Assembly (NCBI GenBank): GCA_030248065.1
Contig: JASAMV010001370.1
Location: 1-64,000 of the forward strand
Length of the DNA: 64,000 nt
Source of the DNA: Rhynchonema sp. JSB1_4
Taxonomy: Eukaryota > Nematoda > Chromadorea > Monhysterida > Xyalidae
Direction: 5' to 3'
Shown here: piece by piece, positions 12,599 through 24,000 of the stretch
How the letters are laid out: each line of letters starts with the position of its first letter
Position numbering within the stretch: position 1 is the first letter of the stretch
Program-made: the position numbers and the translations under genes
Notes under the pieces: model-generated
Told to the model about the DNA's origin: nothing
The model's database searches: none
The model's input: the letters and a program-made list of their open reading frames with translations, nothing else

Positions 12599-12606
12599 AT
12601 TTTCAG
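12599..12606 (+). promoter_or_regulatory. Candidate spliced-leader acceptor of the CARD gene
   Basis: ATTTTCAG preceded by a T-rich tract from about 12574. The ATG at 12669 is 62 bases downstream, with an (AC)n run in the implied leader. The octamer is identical to that upstream of the CRAL-TRIO/GOLD gene. Confidence 0.55.
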
Positions 12607-12668
12607 GTTGTATTCAGCGAAAGCCGGCATCAACACAAAGAATTTCCCACACACACACACACACGAAA

Positions 12669-13649
12669 ATGTCCCGTCGTTCGAACCATCGTGCCAGCGG
12701 CAGCGACCAAACTATCGATCCATCCTCGGGGTCCGATGATGTTGCTGCTGGCAGTCAGCTCCTGCTCGTTACCGAAATGACAGCCGAACAGCGCGCCAAA
12801 CTCGTCTCGTTGCACGGTCTGTGCGAGTTTGAATGCGATCGACACTTTCTCGATCTGCTCATTCGAAAACGAGTGATCACGACCGAGCAACGCGATCACG
12901 TCGAATCGACGGCGCTCGCAACGAACTACGAACGATGCAGTCGGTTGATCGACCTGCTCTTGAAACTGAACTCGTTCGGTGGCTATCGTTGGTTCCATTG
13001 GGCTCTCGAAACGACCAAGCAGCGCGCGAATGCGAAGGCGCTCGAAATTGACCACCTGCCGCTCACTGTGAGTCAAAGCGAACAGCTGGACAAAGTTTAT
13101 GAAGCTCTTGATCAGGGACCGTCTGTCGCTGAGAGTAAGGAAATGAAGGAGAAGAACGTATTCGAAGAGCTGGTTCGAAGCGCCGAGTTCGCAACCGATG
13201 TGATTGACGAATTTGAACGACGCATTGAACAGGTCGACGACATCGATTCGGCCAAGGCGCAGCTTCTGATTGACATTATTGTGAAGCGCGACAATTTCGG
13301 CGACTACCATCGACTGCAGAATCTGTTCGAACGAGCTGACCGGCCGGATCTGGTCGAGATGCTCGAGATCGACGATCAACCGATGACGAAAGAGCAAAAG
13401 CAACGACTGCAGTCCTTCTACGTCCAGTCGTTCCACTGCTCGAGCGAGCTGCTTGCCCAGCTCTTTCATGACGACGTCATGACTCGCCAGAAACTTGAGG
13501 AATTCGAGAATCCACTGTTGACCAACAGCGACAAGTGTAGGAAGTTGATTCTGTTCCTGTTGCGCAAGAACGAACACCGATCGTATCTGGGCTTCCGTCG
13601 GTCGCTCGAGCGCACGAAACAGTTCGTATGGGCGAACAAGCTGGAGTAA
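12669..13649 (+). CDS. Triple CARD-like repeat protein
   Basis: Single uninterrupted frame of 326 residues. After a Ser/Asp-rich leader (1-36) come three repeats of about 90-100 residues: 37-127, 133-234 and 239-326. Each opens with [ML]T-x-x-Q-x-x-x-L (MTAEQ, LTVSQ, MTKEQ), and the first two close with LEID[HD]xP[LM]T. Each repeat shows the CARD pattern: a helix with 'LLIRKRVITTEQ' character, then 'CSRLIDLLL' / 'AQLLIDIIVKR' / 'CRKLILFLLRK', then an aromatic-rich helix ('YRWFHWALE', 'YLGFRRSLE') and a final Ala/Leu helix ending LE. CARDs assemble helical complexes in apoptosis and innate immunity. No caspase, NB-ARC, kinase or membrane segment is present, so it would be an adaptor or decoy. 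The known nematode CARD proteins I recall (CED-3, CED-4) have one CARD each. Repeat 2 carries an insertion between its first helices. Intronless in a gene neighbourhood rich in introns. The CARD call is by eye; another death-fold family is possible. Confidence 0.8.
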   Translation: MSRRSNHRASGSDQTIDPSSGSDDVAAGSQLLLVTEMTAEQRAKLVSLHGLCEFECDRHFLDLLIRKRVITTEQRDHVESTALATNYERCSRLIDLLLKLNSFGGYRWFHWALETTKQRANAKALEIDHLPLTVSQSEQLDKVYEALDQGPSVAESKEMKEKNVFEELVRSAEFATDVIDEFERRIEQVDDIDSAKAQLLIDIIVKRDNFGDYHRLQNLFERADRPDLVEMLEIDDQPMTKEQKQRLQSFYVQSFHCSSELLAQLFHDDVMTRQKLEEFENPLLTNSDKCRKLILFLLRKNEHRSYLGFRRSLERTKQFVWANKLE

Positions 13650-15099
13650 ACGCTGCGGAAGGTACATATATGTGCGATTGGCACTGCGCTTATAGGGGGG
13701 GGGTGCAATAACCTCTCCACGTATCTATTTAAGAGTATTTGAATTTTTTGTTAGCTGTGGCAAGGCCACACTCCAATAATCACGTCCTCAAAAGACATCG
13801 TCGGTCAATTTGTGCCTGAAATCGATGTCCGAGTAGGGGTCCTCAGGAAGAAAGCCCAGGCTTCAGTGCAGCTGCCCTGCCTGATTGGACAATCAGGCCA
13901 AGTTCCTCCACTGCGTGCTCTGTTTTGTGATATGCTCACACGCAATACGACACGAATACACACACGCGTTGTGGTATACGCGCACTGTGTGTTGCAGAGC
14001 ACGTTGCGTGCTGAGTGCACTGAGTTGATTTTTGGAATTTAATTGAGCTAATCCTGATGTCAAGCAGCAGGGCAGCTGCACGGTCGGATTCCCAATACCA
14101 AACAATCACTTTCAAGGGACAGTTTCGGAAAGCGGAAAGTGACACTTCTGGGTCGTGTTGTGTTTCTGTAAAATTATTCGTCTGGCTAAATCGCTGGCTA
14201 CCCACACTATATATGCAGCTGTAAATTGGAGAACTCTTATGTGCGTGGAGGGATTACTGCACCCCTCTTTAACACACCACCTACGGTATTCTCGAAGCAA
14301 TTGTTTGCAATATCCGATTGCCTTATGGACATGTAGGCTGTGATCATGATTATGAGATACGAATCTTGTCCATCGAATTACCACTGTTTATTTATAAACA
14401 CCGAGGTTTCCACATACCGTCCGGGAGTGTGTGCCTAGAAAAATTTGGATAAAGCCCGAACTTGAAAATTGCACCTGCTAAATTGTTGCCAGCGCTGCTG
14501 AATTTCTTTTCAGGCCGACATGCTTCAGCGATCGCTCTGTGACATCGTCCAATACTATGGAGACAACTGCGTGGAATGATGCTGCATGTAAAAAGTTTGA
14601 CGACTTGTGAATCACGGTGTGTAAGAAATGAATGAACGAAAAACTCTTCAGTGCTGTTCAACGCGTGATATTGCAAACAGAAACACAAACAACACCAGCG
14701 CTTTCTTTGTATTTGGTGTATTGACATTTGCAGTACACTTGGTTCCACTTTATGCCGTTGTATTTTTCATTTGTTTGGTTTTTTGATCTTCAGCATTGTA
14801 ATCATAATTTTTTTTGCATATTTGCAGGGCGCTTGGTATTGTTTGAAAAGCATATCTTTATGATTGCGCACCAACGGATTGTATAACAAAATGATTGAGA
14901 CGTCACATGTGCATGACTGTATTCCCGAAACTGCCGACCAATTGACTGTAGTTGTGTTTTACTCAACTAACGCGACCCCACCTTAAACTTGTGGAAATTA
15001 TGGAAAGCAAAAATGCTCTGATAAGCAATCTTACTTCGCAATTTACTTGCGATTTCGAGAATACAACCGAACACACGAAAACATTAGATAAATTAGCCA
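13650..15099. other. Intergenic region with a palindromic repeat
   Basis: No gene recognised. The main structure is an inverted repeat with a perfect 15-bp terminus (GTGCAGCTGCCCTGC at 13866-13880, complement at 14067-14081) and an inner pair (TGCGTGCTCTG / CAGAGCACG), probably an old MITE of about 216 bp. Confidence 0.5.
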
Positions 15100-18000
15100 T
15101 TATCTTCCAATAGTGTGCCCGATGATCGTAATCACAAGAATTAGTCCGAAAGTACAAGTGCCCCTTTGTGCACCGCCATTGCGATGCACCTGCGATGTGC
15201 TGAAGAATCGGCCGTGCAATCCAAATGGTGTGAGCACGGGTGCCTCGGCCATGCCAATTTGTTTCATATCAACAGCATCCAGCACATAGACCAGACCTGG
15301 AGAATAATCAGGAGCATTTTTATTTTTTCTGCCTTAACGGACGCATTTGTGGACGTTTAAGAGGAACAGTGTTCATAAACTCTCATGGGGAACTAAACGT
15401 GGCTTGCAATAAGACTTGCTAAGTGGTATACTTTTTGACAAGCGTTAGTTGTTCACAGTTATTGAACAGGTGCTACACTGGTCAAGGTTAGCGCACCGAC
15501 TGTGTAACTGTATTGCATAGGATTATTCAAATCAACAACCGGACGAGCTGAATGTGCGAAAAAATTGATTTAGACCACCTAAGATGTTGTCATAGTGTTT
15601 GTGATTCACCGTGTCTGACCAGAATTTCGGATTCTATTCATTGCCCGATATCGACACGGTCTTCACCGCTCGTGGTCTTTTTCAATTTTGCACGGGAATT
15701 TCAAAATACTCAGCATCGCACGCACCAAAAAAATTGGTTCCTACGGGCAATAAAAGGTCACCTTTCTTTGCAGTGGAATTGAATGCGCCGACAAGTAGCA
15801 CCCCTTGGTCTTCGGCTGTTTTGCTCGGCGATTGCAGAAACACCGGTTCGCTGACGTAAACATTGTTGGGTGGTGTCCACGATGACTGCGTTCGACTGTT
15901 CACGTTTAACTGCAATGTGATTTATATGAAGGGTCAATGGAAAATGACAACAGTTTCAGGACTGAGGGTGGAATATTAGAACGAGTGTTGGGTGTGAATG
16001 TGAAGGTCGCGGTCGATGGAGGCTCCATCCGGTGTAAGTTCGGTGTGACCGTGAAACACTGCTTGTTACTAACGTGGAACGTTAAAGTTTACATCAAGCT
16101 GCTTTCGAGCTTAAACACCCAAATCTTGTTCACGCCGTGTCGAAAAACTCCAGCCTGGTGTTCAGAAAACTGGTAGTTTCGCGCTGCTAAACCACAGGGT
16201 TTGTTTACGCTGCTGTCTGACTGGCGGAAATACGGTCGAACATGGCCTCAGTACTCGTGGTCGTGGGTAAGCTGAGGTATGTTTTCAGTTTTATACTTAC
16301 GCTTATACGTAATTGAAGTTTTACGAATAAAGTTTGGAACCAAGGATGCACGGAAAAATTTTAAATCTACATGAACCCTAAATAAATTTTTAAATGGCGA
16401 TTGTTGCAGGAAATACTGTACGAAAATGCTCACCTTCAGAATCTGCGAATGCTCCGAGAACGGGTTATCGACGGCGTAGACAAACTTGTAGGGTTTGCCA
16501 ATGAAGGCGGGGTTGATTTGCGGGAATTCGATGGCCAAAGAGATGCCATTTGGATTTAAGACATCCGTGCCCAACGTGTTGCTGGTCAGGTCCAGCGAGT
16601 AGCGATTAATCTTCTGCTCTTGTGGCCAGAACTGTAATCGGCAGCAGTCAATAAGCAGACTTACAACTAGTTTTATTTTTTTTGGCATAAATTTTAGAAC
16701 GAGCTGGGCTTTGAAATGAAGTTAATGCTCCTGACAATGTAGTAAGGGGAAATGTACACATTTTTACGAGCCTAAAATGCACAGTAAGCTGTGTTCGAAC
16801 GGGATCCCTGTCCCAGAGATCCCGGCCTTTTTTTCCAATCCCGATCCCGTGAATTTCGAAATTCAACCCCGATGCCGATCCCGGGGTCAATAGGGACCGG
16901 GATCGGCGGGATTGACTTCAAGCTTGAAAACCCGAATGTTACAGGAAATTGACTGTCGGAGTACTCAAACCACAAAAATTTTCGCGCTTCGCGCGAGTTG
17001 GCATCGTTCGACCTGGGCCAGCTCAACTCGCACGATTTGGCTGAGTTTTGCATCCTGGGCTGCTCGAACGAACTGGTTAGGTCGCCAAACTAAATCCCGA
17101 TCCCGGGATTGGACTCCAATCCCACCATTCGAACACTGACAGTAAGCGATGTTTTGCGACCGGGGAGTAAGCATAGTCGCTCTTTTGTCTTCATTTTAAG
17201 ACAAAACGTAGGTACTGTACCAGTCAGAAATCTGATTTTCTGTAACAGGCACTTTGACCTCTGACGAACTTCTCATAGCGTACTTGGCGGGAAACAACAA
17301 CTTACATTGAATGCGTTGGATAGAAAGCCGAGTTTCATGTACACGGTGAACACTTTTGGCCCGGACGTGTAGGTCAGCAGGTCGACGTGGACCACGTTCG
17401 AGCGCGTGGCATCTTCGAACGCGTTCACCTAGAAACCATAATTTATACAAGCGATCGCATCTTTATGGTGAAACTGGGAAAAATTCGAGCTTTATGATTC
17501 TCACTGTTGATGTTGAAACATTCCTGACTCTGAATGACTGGTTCCATCATGGCACCGTAGCATCAGAAGACCCAGTTATGAAGGGTATGAATTTCAGTCG
17601 CACAAATTGACGACGAAGTTTCAAATCCATTTACCCACTTTACATATACTGACATCTAGGCGCCAACGCATTCAAAAAAGCACACTATCTACATACATAC
17701 ATAGATTTGATGACCAACTAGACAGTTACTGCACAAGAATGAAGCCCTCATTTCCGAACCGAATGCATGAAGAAATAGGACGAAAGTCCGGAGAACTGCC
17801 ACAGTCGACCGTCCTTCTTTCGCATGACGACAATTTGCGATGGGGATTTGTGGACGTCATCGATACCGAACCAGGTTCGAAGCTCGGGTTTCGGATCTGA
17901 AACTTTATTTCAAGTTAAAAAAAAATGAGCCAGATAAATTGGAGCACTATCGTAAATACAAAGAAGTGATAGGCCGGACTCCACAAACCCGAAATCCACT

Positions 18001-21000
18001 AACCTTCGTTTTTGACCTGCGGCAGCAGGAAGCACGGATTAAGGAACAGGTTTGTGCTCGGCACGACGATGTAGTTTTCGCTCATCGCCATTGAATGCGT
18101 GTAGCCGACTTTGAAATTGGGATCCTGTCAAATTGTAAATAGTTTTCTAAATTGTTTTTCGACATGATCCAAAATATACATATCGTGGCATGGCAATCCC
18201 ATGTGACTCTGACGACGTGGGAGGATGTGAAGCTTAACCATACTGTATGTGCAACTTTGTGATCGCTTGAAAGTTGTTCCCGTATAAACGGCCGATGTCC
18301 AAAGGCATAAATATTGTGAAATGACCGTTATTCGACACGTCGCATTATCAATTAAGATTCGATGCGATGGTCAAATCTTGGACATTGGTGATGGCGGTGG
18401 GTAAGATTTTAACGGGCTCCCGATTTTTACCCAGATGCGGAATTGACAAATTATAAATCAGCCCCGATCTCGCATATTACAGCCCCAGTTACAGCAGCGG
18501 AAAGAAAGTCCGAACCTGATAAATCCAATGTCCGCTGGCAAATTGATTCGTGCATTTACTCAGGTCAACACGCGTATCAGATGCTTTCGCTTTGCTCACC
18601 ACCGTTCGATTGTAGGATTTGGGGTCGATCTTGTAAATCAAACGACTGCAAATATGAAATTCACTATTTGCATGGATATATCGCTTCACCAGGATCACAA
18701 TAATGACGATGATGATGCATCGGAATACGAGCGATGGGTGGTGTTATCCGGTCGGGAAGTATAGCTATAGATGCCGAAAGTGCGATGCGGAAAGTCCAAG
18801 AAGCCAAAACTGGCCTGTAAGATCAGGGTTGGAAAAAAAAATTTTTTTTAAACAAGTTTTTAAAAAAAAAATTTTTTTTTAAAAAAGTCTGAGATTCGGG
18901 GAAATTTTACCAAATTTGCCTAAAAAACGCGCAAAATCGCGAAAAAAAGCAACTTTAATTGGCAAGTCACTTTTGTGACTTGGTTTGCATCACTTATCAA
19001 AGGTGTTTACGTCATTTCGGTGCGATCCAACAGTCTGTGCTTGATATGGACCGATGATTGCTGCTCTGTGGTATCGGACACAACAGTTTGTGGCTGAATA
19101 AGCAAGATTCACTCATAAACCACACAGAATTGAGAATATAAGCCGCAGAAATACTTGTCGGGTAGCTGAATCAGTCGTATATGACCGACCTGATGGGGTA
19201 TGACATCGAAGTACCATGTAGACACATGCATACTGTGTCCCATGTATTACGGGAAGGTATAATAACATCATTTGGGGTATCTTAGGTACCAAATACATGC
19301 CCCAAAGGTGATTTTGTGAAGAAAATTTTTCGACCCTTGAGAAAAAATGACAAAAAATAACCCCCAAAAAGGCCATTTTTGGACGTTTTAGAACATTTTG
19401 TTCCCCCGAAAATTTTAAAAAAAAATTTTTCAAAAACCTTTTTTTTTTAAAAAAAAACTTTTTTTGTAAAAAAAATTTTTTTTTGCCCAACCCTGTGTAA
19501 GATTGTGTAGCTGAGATTATCTAAACCCCGTCTACATACACGTAGCGACCCCATTGTTAGTCCGCCTTTCGGCCATTTGTTTTGTCGTCAGCGTAAATCG
19601 TCAACTCAAGCGCCACTGAATGAGTGCGAACTGAGCTGAGTTGCCGACATGAAGATAAGCCGCTGGTTCTTACTTTTAGCATGCGTCAGCGTCAAAACCC
19701 CAGATCATATGTACGTTAGTCAGACAACAAGGACATTGTTCATTTGTGAGAAGGAAACAAGAACGATACGATTAGCCTTGTGGGCACACATTGCGTTAGA
19801 TCTGCGGATGCAGTTTCGGCCCATAATGCCAGACTGCAATGGCGCCCTGGGCCTTGTCAATGACAAAAGCGCCAGTGGTAACCATCATAAACCAAAATGC
19901 TCCAGCCAGGGTTGTTTCAAAAAAAGTGGTTAATTAAAAAATTTAAAAAAAATTTTTTTGGAACTCAGATTTTGCTTTTTTTAATAAAAAAGTTGCCCAA
20001 AATGGGCTGAAATGTCCAAAAATGGCCTTTTTCGAGGCAAAAAATTGGCACTTTTTTTTGGACGGGACAATTTTTCCAAAATCGCGCCTGCGGCGCCCTG
20101 TATTGTCCCCAAATCCGTACAGGGATGCGCGGCGAGGCTGGTCTTTTATAGTGATGTGGCACCGATAATGTACTACTACATGCTATTACACATGTATATT
20201 ATGCAGGTCTGGTGTAAAACCGGGCGCGCAAAGTCGATCTGACACGCAAGGTTTGGGCTGTAATCGATATTTTGATGGTCGTATATCAGATATACGGCAT
20301 TTGATGCATTAAAATACGTTGTACGGCATGCTACAATACATCAGAGTAACATCGTTTGTGAACATCAACCTCAGACTGGTCGGAGACCCTGGAATCTGCA
20401 CAATACTACCGGGTGTCACCACACAAGTTCGGTCTCAGGCGAAAATTTTTCAATTTTTGAAAAATATGTTGTATCGATTTCGTTTATCTTGAAACGTCGT
20501 TTGCAACACTTTTTCTAATAAAAAAATTTTTCGTCAAAAAAATCGAAAAACAATTTTTTTCTTCAAAAAAGCTCGTTAATTAAAAATTTTTTTTCAACCC
20601 TGGCTCCAGCTCAACTTTGTAGGTTGAGTGAAACATAGGCGGTCCCCGCAGATCTCTTGTGACAGCAACAAGAAACCCCAAAAAAATCCGGACTAACTAA
20701 GCGTCATAGAACAACTGTCCATTGAACGTGACCGGTTGCAGTGTGACCACGCTGCTCCACAAATATCCATCGGTGTCGGTCACCCCGTGGGCAACGTTAT
20801 TGACGAAAGCGGTGTTGGACGGTTGATTGAAGTTGTTCTCGTGAAAATCAAACAGCCCTCCGCTGGCCAGCGTGACTGGGTCTAGTTTGAGTGCTGTAAA
20901 TATTATTGGCCGGTATAGACACTTCGCGGGCATGGTCGGGTCGCGTTATGTGATCGGGGGAAATATAGGTCAGGACCAAACCGATACGTACTATTCTCAG

Positions 21001-24000
21001 ATTTGTCGACAGTTGTATTTCGAGCGGGGCAAAAATTTCACATTTCCCGCTACATTTTGGACGCAACCAGTTGAATTTTTAATTTTAATTTAATTTTCAC
21101 TTTAATTTTAATTTTTAAGACGCAAAGTTTCCACACAACACATCCGATTTCTGGGCAATAGTTATGCCGTCAACGCATATCATCAAACTCTCATCAGCCA
21201 TGCCTAAGCCCACCGGCCCATCATTTGTGCTGACAACCACAGTCGACGATTTGCTTCGACTTCTAAACAATTAGGTGGCGCCAATTCTCATAATTTTACA
21301 AAATTATGGCGAGATGCCCCATACGCTTTACGCTCACTGGTATTATGTGAATATTACAAAAAGTCACATTATTTCAGGATTAAGTAAACCGCACCCTGGG
21401 TGTCCTCCGTTACCGCGACCACTTCGTAGCCCAGCCGCCAGAAATCGACGTTCGGGTTCAGATTCGGTTTGCTCATGTACTTGGTGCCCGATGTTCGATA
21501 CGCGGTTGCATCCTGCGATGCGGGTCACACGGTAGAGAGTTAAGTTTAGTTTTTTTTATCCGTATGGGTTCATAAGGGCGAACTAAGGTTAAATCCGGAA
21601 TCCGGAAACCGGAAATAATATGCATACAAAAATACAAAACATTTCCGGAATCCGGAAATATTTCCGGAAAACGCAGAAATTTACATGCAAAAATAATGCG
21701 TTTTCCGGAAATATTTCCGGATTCCGGTTTCCGGATTCAACCTAAGTCCGCCCTAACACCAGCATGACAACAGTCCCAAATGGTGCAGGCCGCGGTGCGA
21801 CTAAAGCTCGCGCCCAGGGCTTTCGGCCTAAATTTGGGCCCAGGCTGCGCATCAGGTTCAAGCGACATGTTGTTTGCGAACATGAGGAACGTTATTTTAC
21901 GCACTGCGCAAAGCATTACCTTGTAGGGGTTACATTTTCGAGACGGTCTAAAGGTAAGTTGGGTATAAAGGTAGTTGTAAGCTCAATCGACGGCTCGGTG
22001 CGAACATGAAACATTGCCTGCTGTTGGCGTGGATAGTTTCATGTTTACACCGAGCTGACACCGATCGAGCTTTCGACCGAGGTTACACCGACCTTTACAC
22101 CCAACCGAGCGTTACAGTGTTTCGAAAATACCACCCTGAGAGTAGAACATTATTGCTGTCGCTATCTGGTGACATCAGGAACTGACTGTCGGTCATTACA
22201 TACCTAAAGTCGAGGGTGACCAAAGAGGAAGGACAGTATAAAGCATAAAATTCAGTCGAGGTCACCCAAATTTCCCTAAGCTAAACCAACTGACAATATC
22301 AGTGTAGCTCGTGTCCCACGCCACGCTCGATTCTTCCATGTTGCGATTCTTCTCCGTCCAAATTGCATTCGGTCGCGTGTCGTATAATCTGACATCAAAA
22401 TCGGCTGATTTAAAAAATGTTGATATCGTAATTCAAATTTATAGCTTTACGATACAGCATTTAGTGCCATTTGTCAGGTTGGAAGATCTAATCGGAGTGC
22501 ACCTGTCTTACTGCGGATGGATGATGCATACGAAACTTGGTAATCGAATCGGGATTCGACTTGCCTTGGCCACGTGTGATTATTGCATTTGGGATATACA
22601 CTGGTCTAGGGCTCGCGCGGGAAATTTTTTTCCCGCGGAATTTCGCGGGAGGGAGGGAAATTTGCGGGAAATTTCCCGTCCCCGTTTCCCGGGAAATATT
22701 TTCGATAGTGCCATTTCCCGCGGGAAATTTCCCGCGGGAAATAGTGCCTGAAAATTCCCGCGGGAAATCGGCCATTTCCCGCTTTTTCCCGTCCTTCGAC
22801 CATTTCCCGCGCGGGAATTCCCGTCAGTAATCCCCGTGAAATTTTCCGCGGGAAACGGGAAATCGAAACGATCAGATCATCTTTTGTTGTCTTTTCTTCT
22901 TTAGTATGGGTTGGAAATAGATCTTTGTCTTTTTCAGACCTGTTCATGATGATCACGACTCTGAGCAACTGACCTGGGCTGCATTTTTCAACTTACAATT
23001 AGCGGCTCACGCACTGAACCGATCAATCAGAAATTCACGGATTTAATGGCACGTGTGTATAACCAGAACGCTCTCTTGAACGTGTCTCAGCATGAACAGG
23101 CCTGAATTCTTGGTAAATACTGTTACAGTTGTTGTTCATCCTCCAAAGGGCAACTTCACCTTTACTTTTACATTGCCAGTTTACATCAACAAACAACAGG
23201 AAGTGTCGTCCACTTTTTAAAACATCTAAAGGAACGTTTATAGCGGTCAACTATTGCATTAGTAACTTCTCAAACCAAAATCTAGAGCGGGAAATTTACG
23301 GGAAATATCTGTTTTCGGCGGGAAATTTACGGGAAATTCCTATTTTCAGAGGGGAAATTTAAGGGAAATTCATGTTTTGCGCGGGAAATCTGCGGGAAAT
23401 AGCGCCATTTCCCGCGGGAAATTTCCCGTTTTCCCGCATTTCCCGCGGAAAATTTCTCGAAATAGGCCTTTTCCCGCAGTTTCCCGTCCTTCAAAATTCT
23501 GAAAACCATTTCCCGCGACATTTCCCGTCTTTCAAAATTCCAAACTTCCATTTCCCGCAAGAATTCCCGAACCCTTGGGGAAAACGGGAAATTTCCCCAA
23601 CTTTTCCCGTCCTTCAAAAAAATTTCCCGCGCGAGCCCTACACTGGTCTAAATTCGTGAAATCATTAAATAATTTCTTGATATAATTTTTAAGTCGGAAA
23701 AGTCACGTGACTAAGACAGGAGCAGACAGGATCCAGATGCGACCCCATCACCACGTAAAGGTGGAGTTAGACTTATCCATTTTGGGCTTGTAGACAATGA
23801 AGAAAAATTTTTGTTTGAATTATATTTTGTGATAGCGTCGGATCACTAGTTTCGACCACCGTAAAAGTTGTTTCCCTGCACCAAATGAACCACTTTCACG
23901 CTGGTCGAAATTAGTGCTCCAACGCTATCACAAAATATGATTCAAACAAACATTTGTCCTCATTGTCTACAAGCCCAAAATGGACAAGTATAACTCCAGC

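Noticed and set aside
12630..13667. 345-codon open frame antisense to the CARD gene
   Set aside because: It is slightly longer than the sense frame but has no domain pattern, whereas the sense frame has three coherent repeats and an acceptor upstream; the antisense frame follows from codon bias.
19649..19933. Plus-strand secreted protein frame
   Set aside because: Most of it is a dispersed repeat arm (also at 61.7 kb) and the edge of a hAT element; lies in an intron of the carotenoid oxygenase gene.
22608..23639. CRISPR-like array of short repeats
   Set aside because: Repeats are irregular, in both orientations, with no constant spacers; termini and a 10-bp duplication identify a transposable element, and the genome is eukaryotic.
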